Assembly: GCA_022566235.1 (NCBI GenBank)
Contig: JADFJI010000022.1
Location: 1-14,108, forward strand
Origin: Chloroflexota bacterium
GTDB taxonomy: Bacteria > Chloroflexota > Dehalococcoidia > Plut-88900
Direction: 5' to 3'
Length of the DNA stretch: 14,108 nt
Made by a program: the position numbers and the translations under genes
In this document: positions 1 through 6,374 of the stretch, piece after piece
How positions within the stretch are numbered: the first letter of the stretch is position 1
How the letters are laid out: each line of letters starts with the position of its first letter
The notes under the pieces: model-generated
What the model was told of the DNA's origin: nothing
The model's input: only the letters and a program-made list of their open reading frames with translations
The model's database searches: none

Positions 1-100
1 CCGCCTCGCCGGCTACCCACTTGCGCGCCACCTCCCGATGACATGTCAGGGCGGACTCCACAACATCCTCCAGGCGCCTGTCGAAGGCGCTACGTGCCAT
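1..100 (-). CDS. Partial ORF downstream of cobQ; N-terminus resembles the GatB/YqeY tail domain
   Basis: An open frame starts at ATG (100..98) and runs off the left edge after 33 codons with no stop. Its first 11 bases overlap the end of cobQ, including the cobQ stop, which suggests translational coupling and makes it the fifth gene of the B12 operon. The visible peptide begins MARSAFDRRLEDVVESAL and continues with a Cys-His pair and a K-W-V-A-G-E stretch. By eye it aligns without gaps to the C-terminal tail domain of GatB/YqeY proteins (pattern L-E-x-V-hydrophobic, ending near A-G), but the similarity is weak and the piece is short. No signal peptide is visible. That it is a gene is fairly safe from the overlap and coding continuity; its product is a guess. 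Confidence 0.55.
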   Translation of the reverse strand, partial: MARSAFDRRLEDVVESALTCHREVARKWVAGEA

Positions 101-1616
101 CGATCCCCATGATGCGATAGACCAGGCCCATGTCCAGACTGCCCCGGACCAGGTCTGCCAGCCTGTTGTACTCCTCCTCCACGGTAGAGACCCGGGTCCA
201 GGGCGGCAGGCATACACCCTTCCTTCGGGCTAGCTCGCTGAGGATGGCCCGCCGAAGGCCTTCGTTGTGGAACAACCCGTGGATATACGTCCCCAGTATG
301 TTGCCCTCAGAATTCAGAGCGCCGTCGGGATGTTGCCCCGGGCTACCAGACCGCCCCTCAATGACGAAGGGAGGGCTTTCCCCTTCCTCCGACGTCTGGC
401 CCATGTGTATCTCGTAACCCTGCAAGGGCAGGCCCGAGGCCCCCCGCAAGATGCCCCGTCCCTCGACAACCCGGCCCTGGATCTGATGAGTGGACTTGTT
501 AGGAGTAAACACAGTCGTAAGGGGCAGTAGCCCCAGGCCCTGGGCCCGGGAGTGATCGCTCTCCACGTGCTGGGGGTCCAGAATCCACTTCCCCAGCATC
601 TGGTAGCCACCGCAGATGCCTATCACCGGAACGCCGCAGCGGGCATGAGCTGCAATCTCTCTATCCAGGCCCGTATCCCGCAGGTATGCCAGATCGGCGA
701 TGGTGCTCTTGGTGCCTGGCAAAATGATCAGGTCAGGGTTGCCCAGATGGTCATTGGGCTCGACGTACCGCAGTCGGATACCGGACTCTTGCTCCAGGGG
801 ATCGAAATCGTCGAAGTTGGCTATGTGAGGAAATCCGATGACCGCTATATCAAGGAGGTAACCGGCGCCGGCCTTCATTCGCAGCCTTCGCTCCAGGGGC
901 ACGGAGTCCTCTTCGGGGATGCGGATATCCTTGAAGTAGGGCACCACGCCGGCGACGGGTATACGGGTCCGCTCCTCCAGCCAGGTCAGGCCGGGGGTGA
1001 GAAGGGAGAGATCGCCGCGGAACTTGTTGATGACGAAGGCCCGGACCAGGGCCCTCTCTTCGGGATCTAACAGCTCCAGGGTGCCCACCAGTGAGGCGAA
1101 GACCCCACCCAGGTCTATGTTCCCCACCAGCAGCACCGGCGCCCGGCAGTACCGGGCAACCGCCATGTTGACGATGTCTTTGTCCTTCAGGTTGATCTCC
1201 GCCGGGCTCCCCGCCCCCTCGATGACGACCACGTCGTATCGAGAGCGCAGACGGTCAAGGGCCTCCGTGACCTTGGCCCACATGTACTTCTTTCTGGAGT
1301 AGTACTCCACGGCGTCGAGCCCTCCGATGGGCACTCCCATGACCACCACCTGGGAGCGGTTGTCTGCCTCCGGCTTCAGGAGGATAGGGTTCATATCCAC
1401 GTGGGGCTCGACGACTGCGGCCTCGGCCTGCACTACCTGGGCCCGGCCCATCTCCTTGCCGTCTGCGGTGACGAAGGAGTTGAGGGACATGTTCTGGGCC
1501 TTGAACGGGGCCACGTTCCAGCCGTCCTGCCTGAGGATACGGCAGAGGGCAGCGACCAGGGTGCTCTTCCCCGCGGAGGAAGCGGTCCCCTGGACCATCA
1601 CCACCTTACCCGGCAT
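90..1616 (-). CDS. cobQ: Cobyric acid synthase (glutamine-hydrolysing)
   Basis: CobQ/CbiP amidates the b, d, e and g carboxylates of adenosylcobyrinic acid a,c-diamide to give adenosylcobyric acid, using glutamine and ATP in the cytoplasm. The 508-residue length is normal for the family. The N-terminal dethiobiotin-synthetase-like domain has a P-loop variant GTASSAGKST (residues 10-19) and the typical FKAQNMSLNSF stretch (38-48). The C-terminal class I glutamine amidotransferase domain has the nucleophile Cys335 in GICGGYQ and His446 in TYIHGLF. The ATG start follows an AAGGGGA ribosome site and lies 17 bp after btuD, so both are in one operon under the upstream cobalamin riboswitch. All key residues seen are intact. 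CobB/CbiA, the a,c-diamide synthase, is a relative, but the length and the GTASSAGKS and QNMSLNS motifs favour CobQ. Confidence 0.96.
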   Translation of the reverse strand: MPGKVVMVQGTASSAGKSTLVAALCRILRQDGWNVAPFKAQNMSLNSFVTADGKEMGRAQVVQAEAAVVEPHVDMNPILLKPEADNRSQVVVMGVPIGGLDAVEYYSRKKYMWAKVTEALDRLRSRYDVVVIEGAGSPAEINLKDKDIVNMAVARYCRAPVLLVGNIDLGGVFASLVGTLELLDPEERALVRAFVINKFRGDLSLLTPGLTWLEERTRIPVAGVVPYFKDIRIPEEDSVPLERRLRMKAGAGYLLDIAVIGFPHIANFDDFDPLEQESGIRLRYVEPNDHLGNPDLIILPGTKSTIADLAYLRDTGLDREIAAHARCGVPVIGICGGYQMLGKWILDPQHVESDHSRAQGLGLLPLTTVFTPNKSTHQIQGRVVEGRGILRGASGLPLQGYEIHMGQTSEEGESPPFVIEGRSGSPGQHPDGALNSEGNILGTYIHGLFHNEGLRRAILSELARRKGVCLPPWTRVSTVEEEYNRLADLVRGSLDMGLVYRIMGIDGT

Positions 1617-1633
1617 GACTGTCCCCTTCGTTA

Positions 1634-2431
1634 TTACCCGTCATCCCCGCGCCTCCCCAGGGGAAGCACCACGGGGGTGTGGTACACGGGATGCTCGCCG
1701 ATGTGCACCGAGGCCCCGAAGGCGGCGCTCACGTTCTCGGGTGTGAGGACATCTCCAGGTTTGCCTAAGGCGTAGATGGCCCCTTCGTGAAGGATGGCAA
1801 TACGGTGGCAGTACTGGGCCGCCAGGGTGAGATCGTGCATCGCAGCAAGCACAGTGATCCGAGTCTCCTTCCTTATCTCCTCGATCATGTCCAGAATGGC
1901 AGGTTGGTAACCGATGTCCAGATGGGCGGTGGGCTCGTCGAGCAGGAGAAGCCGGCCCTCCTGGGCCAGGGCCCGGGCTATGAATACCCTCTGCCTCTCT
2001 CCACCGGAGAGGGACGATAACGGCCGCGAGGCCAGGTCCCAGGTCAGGGTCAGTTCCATGGCCCGGCGGCACGCCTCCAGGTCCCTGGGCCCCTCCCACT
2101 GCAACAGCCCCAGGTGTGGGTTCCGGCCCATCAACACCAACTCCAGGGCAGTGAAGCCCTGAGGCGCGGAGGGACTCTGTGGCACCACGGCCACCAGCCT
2201 CGCCCGGTCCCTGGGCCTCAGTCCTGGGAGATCTACCCCGGCCAGCTCCACCCTGCCCTCCCGGGGCTTCAGGACACCGCTCACCAGCCTCAATAGGGTG
2301 GTCTTCCCGGCCCCATTGGCGCCCACCAGGCCCATCATCTCACCTTCCTCGACGGCCAGGGAGAGGCCATTGAGCACAACACGGGAGCCGTAAGAGAAAC
2401 CCAGCCCCTTCATCTTCAGGATCGCAGTCAT
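1634..2431 (-). CDS. btuD: ABC transporter ATP-binding protein, BtuD/FecE family (corrinoid uptake)
   Basis: This is the cytoplasmic ATPase of a type II importer; ATP hydrolysis drives corrinoid passage through the BtuC-type channel. All nucleotide-binding-domain elements are present in the 265 residues: Walker A GANGAGKT (37-44), Q-loop Gln85, ABC signature LSGGE (141-145), Walker B LLLLDE (161-166) and H-loop His199. The ATG overlaps the stop of the permease gene by 4 bp (ATGA), a classic coupled arrangement, and cobQ follows 17 bp downstream. From sequence alone, BtuD, FecE, FhuC and HemV proteins are hard to tell apart. The assignment to B12 rests on the cobalamin riboswitch upstream and on cobQ in the same operon. 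An iron-chelate role is the main alternative but fits the context less well. Confidence 0.9.
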   Translation of the reverse strand: MTAILKMKGLGFSYGSRVVLNGLSLAVEEGEMMGLVGANGAGKTTLLRLVSGVLKPREGRVELAGVDLPGLRPRDRARLVAVVPQSPSAPQGFTALELVLMGRNPHLGLLQWEGPRDLEACRRAMELTLTWDLASRPLSSLSGGERQRVFIARALAQEGRLLLLDEPTAHLDIGYQPAILDMIEEIRKETRITVLAAMHDLTLAAQYCHRIAILHEGAIYALGKPGDVLTPENVSAAFGASVHIGEHPVYHTPVVLPLGRRGDDG

Positions 2432-3525
2432 AGAGTAACCCTCCCTCTTCTACGGAGGAGATAGAGAAAGAAGGGGCCACCGCAGAATGCGGTGACCACC
2501 CCGACGGGAAGCTCGCTGGGGCTTACGATGGTGCGGGCTACAAGATCAGAGAGGACCAGGAACCCTGCCCCCACCATCATGGACAACGGGAGAAGGACCC
2601 GGTGATCGTGCCGCCAGATGAGCCTGACGGCGTGGGGCGCTATCAGTCCCACGAAGCCGATGAGCCCGCTGACCGACACCGCGGCGGCCGTGGTAAGGGA
2701 TGCCGCTCCTATGAGGATCAGCTTAGTGCGCTCTACGTTGACCCCTAGCTGCCTGGCCTCGTCCTCGTCCACCTGGAACAGATTGAGTATCCGGGAGTAG
2801 GCTATCATTATCACCACGCCCGGTACCAGGTATGGCAGCACTATCTGCACATCCCGCCACTGAGTGCCCCCGAAGCCCCCCAGGAGCCAGGCCAGCACCG
2901 GCCTCACATCCGGGTCGGACCTGATGATCAGGAGGCTGATGGCGGCGCTGGCCAGAGATGAGATGGCCACGCCGGCCAGGATAAGGGTGGTCAAGGGCAG
3001 CCCTCCCGACTGCCTGGCTATGCTGTAGGCGATGCTCACGGCCAGCAATCCACCTGCAAAAGCGGCTATGGGCAATAGGCTTAAGCCGTGGGAGTAGATG
3101 GGCAGCTCGGTTACCAGAAGCAGGGTCGCCCCCAGCCCCGCGCCCGAGGCAACCCCTATCAGGTAGGGATCGGCAATGGGGTTCCGAAACAGCCCCTGGT
3201 AAGTAGCCCCGGATATTGCCAGGGCGCCGCCCACCAGGACTGCCAGTATCACCCGAGGGAAACGGATCTGCCAGATGATGGTGTCCCAGCTCTCGGGCCA
3301 GGTGTGCTCCAGGCTGAGAAGGGGGGCCTTGTCCGCCACGATCTTCAGCATGTCCAGGGGAGGGATATAGACGGAGCCGATGCCCCCGGCCACGATAACG
3401 ATGACCACCAGGGCCAGCAAGGCCACTGCCAGGTGAGAGGAGAGATAGGGAAGGGACAGGAGCCTGGCCCCTGGACTCGGATGAACAGCCTCCCGCGGAG
3501 GACGCCGGTTACGAGCTAGTCCCAA
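2428..3525 (-). CDS. btuC: ABC transporter permease, FecCD/BtuC family (corrinoid uptake)
   Basis: This is the membrane channel subunit, expected to work as a dimer with about ten helices per chain. The 365-residue protein has a short basic N-terminus (residues 1-25), then a first hydrophobic segment around residues 28-52 (AVALLALVVIVIVAGG), followed by repeated hydrophobic segments to the C-terminus. Family-typical stretches include FRNPIADPYLIGVASGAGLG, the LLGGFGG region and GLIGFVGLIAPHAVRL, which lies next to the ATPase-contacting loop. The best start is the TTG at 3525..3523: an AGGAGG ribosome site lies 6 bases upstream and the N-terminus has the right length. The last 4 bp overlap btuD. 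About 110 bp separate it from btuF upstream, with no terminator seen, so it should share the riboswitch-controlled transcript. Confidence 0.92.
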   Translation of the reverse strand: MGLARNRRPPREAVHPSPGARLLSLPYLSSHLAVALLALVVIVIVAGGIGSVYIPPLDMLKIVADKAPLLSLEHTWPESWDTIIWQIRFPRVILAVLVGGALAISGATYQGLFRNPIADPYLIGVASGAGLGATLLLVTELPIYSHGLSLLPIAAFAGGLLAVSIAYSIARQSGGLPLTTLILAGVAISSLASAAISLLIIRSDPDVRPVLAWLLGGFGGTQWRDVQIVLPYLVPGVVIMIAYSRILNLFQVDEDEARQLGVNVERTKLILIGAASLTTAAAVSVSGLIGFVGLIAPHAVRLIWRHDHRVLLPLSMMVGAGFLVLSDLVARTIVSPSELPVGVVTAFCGGPFFLYLLRRRGRVTL

Positions 3526-3540
3526 CTAGGGCCTCCTAGC
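3526..3540 (-). promoter_or_regulatory. Ribosome binding site fixing the btuC TTG start
   Basis: On the minus strand the bases just before the TTG read GCTAGGAGGCCCTAG. The AGGAGG core sits 6 bases from the TTG. No ATG in frame is placed this well, so the non-ATG start is preferred. Confidence 0.7.
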
Positions 3541-3635
3541 ATCACACCGGCCCCGGGCCTGAGGGGGGAGCGGGACTGTATTCTGAGCCTCTAGCATCGG
3601 GTGTCTCCTATCGTATGTTCAGGGTTAACGGTTCC

Positions 3636-4703
3636 TTATTCGAACAGGTCTGGATACAGGGCTTTGGCTATCTCCTGGATGCCCAGGACCACTCGGGGCC
3701 CGGGGACGCCGAGAAGGGACCCATCTATGGCTATCAGGCGGCCGTTCACCACTGCGGAGATTCCCGAGAACGCCGGATTACCCCGAAATATCTCGGGCCC
3801 CTCAACGTGGACACTGATGATCACCTGGGGGTCCCGTGCCACCAGCTCTTCGGCGCTTATCTGGGCATAGCCCTCCATGTCGCGGAACACGTTCTCAGCC
3901 TTGAGGAAGGAATATACCTGATCGGCCAACGACCCGCTGCCCGTAGTCCAGAGCCCGGGGGCCTCGTCGTGGTACACCCTGGGGCCTTCGGATATCTGGG
4001 AAAGCCTTTCCTGTATCTCCGCTATCGAGGCCTCGAACTCCAGGGCCAGGCCATCGGCTTTCTCGACCTCACCGATTATCTCTCCCCACAGCCGTATGTT
4101 ATCGGCTACCTCGCCAAGATCGGCCGGTGGGTCCGAGTATAAGACTGGAACGCCCAGGGTCTCCAGGTCGGCCACGGGGGACTCAAAGAAGATGAAGATC
4201 AGGTCCGGCTCCAGGATAGCGATCTGCTCCAGGTTCAGGGCGAAGGCGCTCCCCACCCTCTGGACCTGGGCTGTCTCCGGAGGAAACGTCACGAAATCGT
4301 GGGTCCCAACCACCCGGGACCCTTCACCTATGGCAAACAGGACCTCCACCGCGGCGCTGTCGATAGCAACGATGCGCTCCGGCGGCCCCGTGAAGGTAAC
4401 CGCCTTGCCGTTGCTTCCCATAATGGTCAATGGGTAGGGTGAAGGAGTGGCGGTGGGGCTGGGGGCAGCTGTAGGTACAGACGTAGCTGTAGGTGCGGGC
4501 GCGGTTGTAGGTACGGGCGCCGTTGTCGGTGCGGGCGCGGTGATGGGGCTGGGAACAAGGGTTGGCACTGCCGTCGGCGAAAGGACGGGGGTGGGAGTAT
4601 CGGCCTCCCCTCCACACGCCAAAGCAATAACCAGGGTTAAGGCCAGAGCCAAAAATATCCCGGCTGGAAAACTAGGGCTGATTCGCCTATATGTCCTTTT
4701 CAT
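3636..4703 (-). CDS. btuF: Corrinoid-binding lipoprotein, BtuF/FecB family
   Basis: This is the extracytoplasmic substrate-binding subunit that delivers corrinoid to the BtuC-BtuD importer. From the ATG at 4703 it has 355 residues. A basic start (MKRTYRR) and a hydrophobic stretch end at a lipobox-like ALAC with Cys30, so lipid anchoring to the membrane surface is likely. Residues about 34-90 are a Thr/Pro/Ala/Ser-rich spacer, probably a flexible tether. The TroA-like binding domain follows, with the typical opening PERIVAIDSAAVEVLFAIGE and the EPDLIFI and DPQVIISV strands. The 4703 start has a GAGGAG ribosome site about 7 bases upstream; a longer frame to a TTG at 4739 lacks one. It is the first gene after the cobalamin riboswitch, which favours B12 over iron-siderophore as substrate. 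Confidence 0.9.
   Translation of the reverse strand: MKRTYRRISPSFPAGIFLALALTLVIALACGGEADTPTPVLSPTAVPTLVPSPITAPAPTTAPVPTTAPAPTATSVPTAAPSPTATPSPYPLTIMGSNGKAVTFTGPPERIVAIDSAAVEVLFAIGEGSRVVGTHDFVTFPPETAQVQRVGSAFALNLEQIAILEPDLIFIFFESPVADLETLGVPVLYSDPPADLGEVADNIRLWGEIIGEVEKADGLALEFEASIAEIQERLSQISEGPRVYHDEAPGLWTTGSGSLADQVYSFLKAENVFRDMEGYAQISAEELVARDPQVIISVHVEGPEIFRGNPAFSGISAVVNGRLIAIDGSLLGVPGPRVVLGIQEIAKALYPDLFE
4471..4542 (-). repeat. Four tandem 18-bp repeats encoding the btuF Pro/Thr/Ala spacer
   Basis: On the plus strand, four consecutive 18-bp units (4471-4488, 4489-4506, 4507-4524, 4525-4542) each begin with GTAGGT or GTCGGT and share most bases; the middle two are GTAGGTGCGGGCGCGGTT and GTAGGTACGGGCGCCGTT. 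Read on the minus strand they encode a six-residue module of Thr, Pro and Ala. Unit number may vary between strains by slippage. Confidence 0.75.
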
Positions 4704-4839
4704 CGGCAATCTCCTCGAGCAGCTGATTATCCGTGGCAACCAGGCCTCAGGGTACGAAGGGAGGGCCGGGACGGCAGCCGGAGAAGCGAAAGCTACGAAA
4801 AGGCGCTGCTGTTAGCGAGCTGGGTAGACACCCGAGGGC

Positions 4840-4874
4840 AAAGAGAAAGCCCCGGGTCTACTCGTGCCGGGGCT
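4840..4874 (-). terminator. Intrinsic-terminator-like hairpin in the riboswitch expression platform
   Basis: On the minus strand AGCCCCGG (4874..4867) and CCGGGGCT (4855..4848) form a perfect 8-bp stem with an 11-base loop, followed directly by TTTCTCTTT (4848..4840). It lies between the B12 box and btuF, where an attenuator would be expected. The U-tract is interrupted by two C residues, so termination may be partial. Confidence 0.6.
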
Positions 4875-4954
4875 CGGGATACGATGATGCTATCGGTTAG
4901 GGTGTATCGCCGCGATGGAGCCGTCTCTGTTGAGCGCAGAGTAGGAATCCGCTC

Positions 4955-5122
4955 CTCCAGGCAGGTCTCCTGACTTTCGGATCGTTGCTCTGCCGGCGCC
5001 TTCCCATCCTCTCAAGAAATACGGAGTGGACAGTGGCTCTAGAACCGGCAGGCTCCCCGATTACAGTGGCGCAACCGCGGCGGAATTACACCGCCTTCCC
5101 TATTAAACCTCTGGGGTACCTG
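4955..5122 (-). ncRNA. Cobalamin riboswitch (B12 element)
   Basis: The minus strand carries the hallmarks of the cobalamin aptamer in order. A 5' segment with AATAGGGAA is followed by the GGCGG..CCGCC stem (5080s-5090s) and GCGCCACTGTAATC (5060s). A second GCCACTGT lies at 5037..5030, then a GGGAAGGC stem region and AGCAACGATCC (4989..4979). Last comes the B12 box AGTCAGGAGACCTGCC (4975..4960), which matches the family consensus essentially exactly. The aptamer binds adenosylcobalamin or a related cobalamin and normally turns the downstream gene off when B12 is abundant. Here it heads btuF-btuC-btuD-cobQ and lies downstream of a strong promoter. About 250 bases separate the B12 box from the btuF start, leaving room for the terminator-type expression platform. 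Which cobalamin form it prefers cannot be read with confidence. Confidence 0.97.
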
Positions 5123-5162
5123 AAGCAAGTTCTTCTGTTGTTAAGCTGCTACGGACAGGGGA

Positions 5163-5191
5163 AGCATAGTCCCACCTTTGATTGCTGTCAA
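5163..5191 (-). promoter_or_regulatory. Sigma70-type promoter for the riboswitch-btuFCD-cobQ operon
   Basis: On the minus strand a perfect -35 TTGACA (5191..5186) is separated by 17 bases from TATGCT (5168..5163). Transcription should begin near 5156, about 35 bases before the aptamer, giving a leader of roughly 450 bases. Confidence 0.8.
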
Positions 5192-5238
5192 ACCATGCCC
5201 GGTGAGAGTGTTTAATAGCACTTTCGACCATCCCCCTG

Positions 5239-5392
5239 TCCCCCTTCCTGGCCAGGAAGGGGGAAGAAATTAGATTTGGTCCCGACTTGTCGGGACAAAC
5301 CCCCAGCCCCAACTGGCGTCGGGGCATTTCCCGATCTATGGGACTTATTAAACGGTTTCGTCTGGGTCATGGTCCTTCCATTCCTGGAAGGA
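5239..5392. repeat. Cluster of palindromes in the divergent intergenic region (REP/MITE-like)
   Basis: Four inverted repeats lie in about 150 bp. The first (5239-5264) is a perfect 26-bp palindrome with half-site TCCCCCTTCCTGG. The second (5279-5296) is GTCCCGAC, TT, GTCGGGAC. The third (about 5304-5323) is GCCCCAAC, TGGC, GTCGGGGC with one mismatch. The fourth (5373-5390) is CCTTCC, ATTCCT, GGAAGG. None has a clear T-run, so they do not look like ordinary terminators. No open frame of note crosses them. The pattern resembles dispersed palindromic elements, but copy number elsewhere cannot be seen from this window. Confidence 0.55.
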
Positions 5393-5428
5393 TGAGGGGT
5401 GATTTTGGTCGCAATGATGGTGTTTTTG

Positions 5429-5519
5429 TTTTGGCAAACCAGCACGGGCCTATACTTCTTCAGGTCCCGTTCATAGGGCTATTCCGTACGTTGCGATGGA
5501 GGCCCATCTGTCGTAATAT
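5429..5519 (+). promoter_or_regulatory. Two candidate promoters upstream of the alpha/beta hydrolase
   Basis: Candidate 1 pairs TTTTGG (5429-5434) with TATACT (5451-5456) over 16 bases. Candidate 2 pairs TTGCGA (5491-5496) with TAATAT (5514-5519) over 17 bases. If candidate 2 is used, transcription would start near 5526, past the upstream TTG at 5519, which favours the start at 5558. Both matches are moderate. Confidence 0.35.
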
Positions 5520-5557
5520 TGGACGGCTTGCCATCAATTTCACGCGAGGGAGCGCCT

Positions 5558-6349
5558 TTGGAACGTCCCGACTACACCATCTTGGATGTACCCGTGATCC
5601 TCCGGTTCGCGTTCTCCCCCCGGCCCGATGACCGCCCCCCGCCCCCGGGTGCCTCCGACCACACCTTTGCTGCTGAAGACGGGACTGTTTTGGCGGGGCG
5701 CTTCTTTCCCTGCGACAAGGCCTCGCCCTCCATCCTCTTCTTCCACGGCAACGGAGAGGTGGCCCCCGACTACGACGACATCGCCCCCCTGTATAGCCGT
5801 ATTGGAGTCAATCTTTTCGTGTCCGAGTTTCGGGGCTATGGGAAGAGCGAAGGCAAACCCACCATCTCGAACATGGTGACCGATAGTGTAGCCGTTCTGC
5901 AGGCCTTTCAAACGATACTGAAGGAGCAGGGGTACACCGGGGCCGTCTACGTGTTGGGAAGGTCCGTGGGCACTTACTGCGCAGTGGAACTGGCTGCCAG
6001 CTGTTCGGACCAGCTAGAAGGTTTTATAGCGGAGAGTGGATCGGCCAACATAACCGGGGTGATGCACTATCTGGGCCTGAGCAAAAGTCCCGAGGTCGTC
6101 AAATTGGACAGGCAACACTGGGCGCGGGTCAAGAGCATCGACATCCCTCTGCTGGTCATCCATGGAGGCGAGGATACCCTGGTGCCGATAGAGAGGGCCA
6201 GGGAGCTGTACGAGGGCGTGGGCAGTACCGATAAGACCTTCGTGACCATCCAGGGAGCGGGCCATAACGACATCATGGCAGTGGATCCCCAGCAATATTT
6301 TCAGTCAATCCGGGACTTCGTCTACGCTAAGGCAGGTCATGGCGGATGA
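5558..6349 (+). CDS. Alpha/beta hydrolase (serine hydrolase), substrate unknown
   Basis: This is a cytoplasmic alpha/beta-hydrolase-fold protein of 263 residues, without signal peptide or membrane segment. Visible elements are the oxyanion-hole HGNGE (about 63-67), the nucleophile Ser136 in GRSVG, Asp206 in the HGGEDTLVP stretch and His236 in GAGHNDI, forming a complete catalytic triad. The FRGYGKSEGKP segment is common in the family close to BEM46 and ABHD13/YfhR-like hydrolases. The TTG at 5558 follows GAGGGAG by about 6 bases and is preferred; an upstream in-frame TTG at 5519 lacks a ribosome site. It stands alone on this strand and converges on the peroxiredoxin gene with a 25-bp gap. An ester, thioester or amide substrate is possible; the sequence does not decide. 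Confidence 0.85.
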   Translation: MERPDYTILDVPVILRFAFSPRPDDRPPPPGASDHTFAAEDGTVLAGRFFPCDKASPSILFFHGNGEVAPDYDDIAPLYSRIGVNLFVSEFRGYGKSEGKPTISNMVTDSVAVLQAFQTILKEQGYTGAVYVLGRSVGTYCAVELAASCSDQLEGFIAESGSANITGVMHYLGLSKSPEVVKLDRQHWARVKSIDIPLLVIHGGEDTLVPIERARELYEGVGSTDKTFVTIQGAGHNDIMAVDPQQYFQSIRDFVYAKAGHGG

Positions 6350-6374
6350 CGGCCCGGCGGGAAACCTGGGCGGG

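Noticed and set aside
552..1070. Long plus-strand open frame inside cobQ
   Set aside because: It is antisense to a gene with intact catalytic motifs, has no recognisable domains and is explained by the high G+C content.
4704..4739. Longer btuF starting at TTG 4739
   Set aside because: There is no ribosome site before it, while the ATG at 4703 has GAGGAG and gives a normal basic signal-peptide start.
4951..4959. GGAGGAG right after the B12 box as a ribosome site for a leader peptide
   Set aside because: No start codon lies at a usable distance downstream on the minus strand; the bases more likely belong to the riboswitch's closing stem region.
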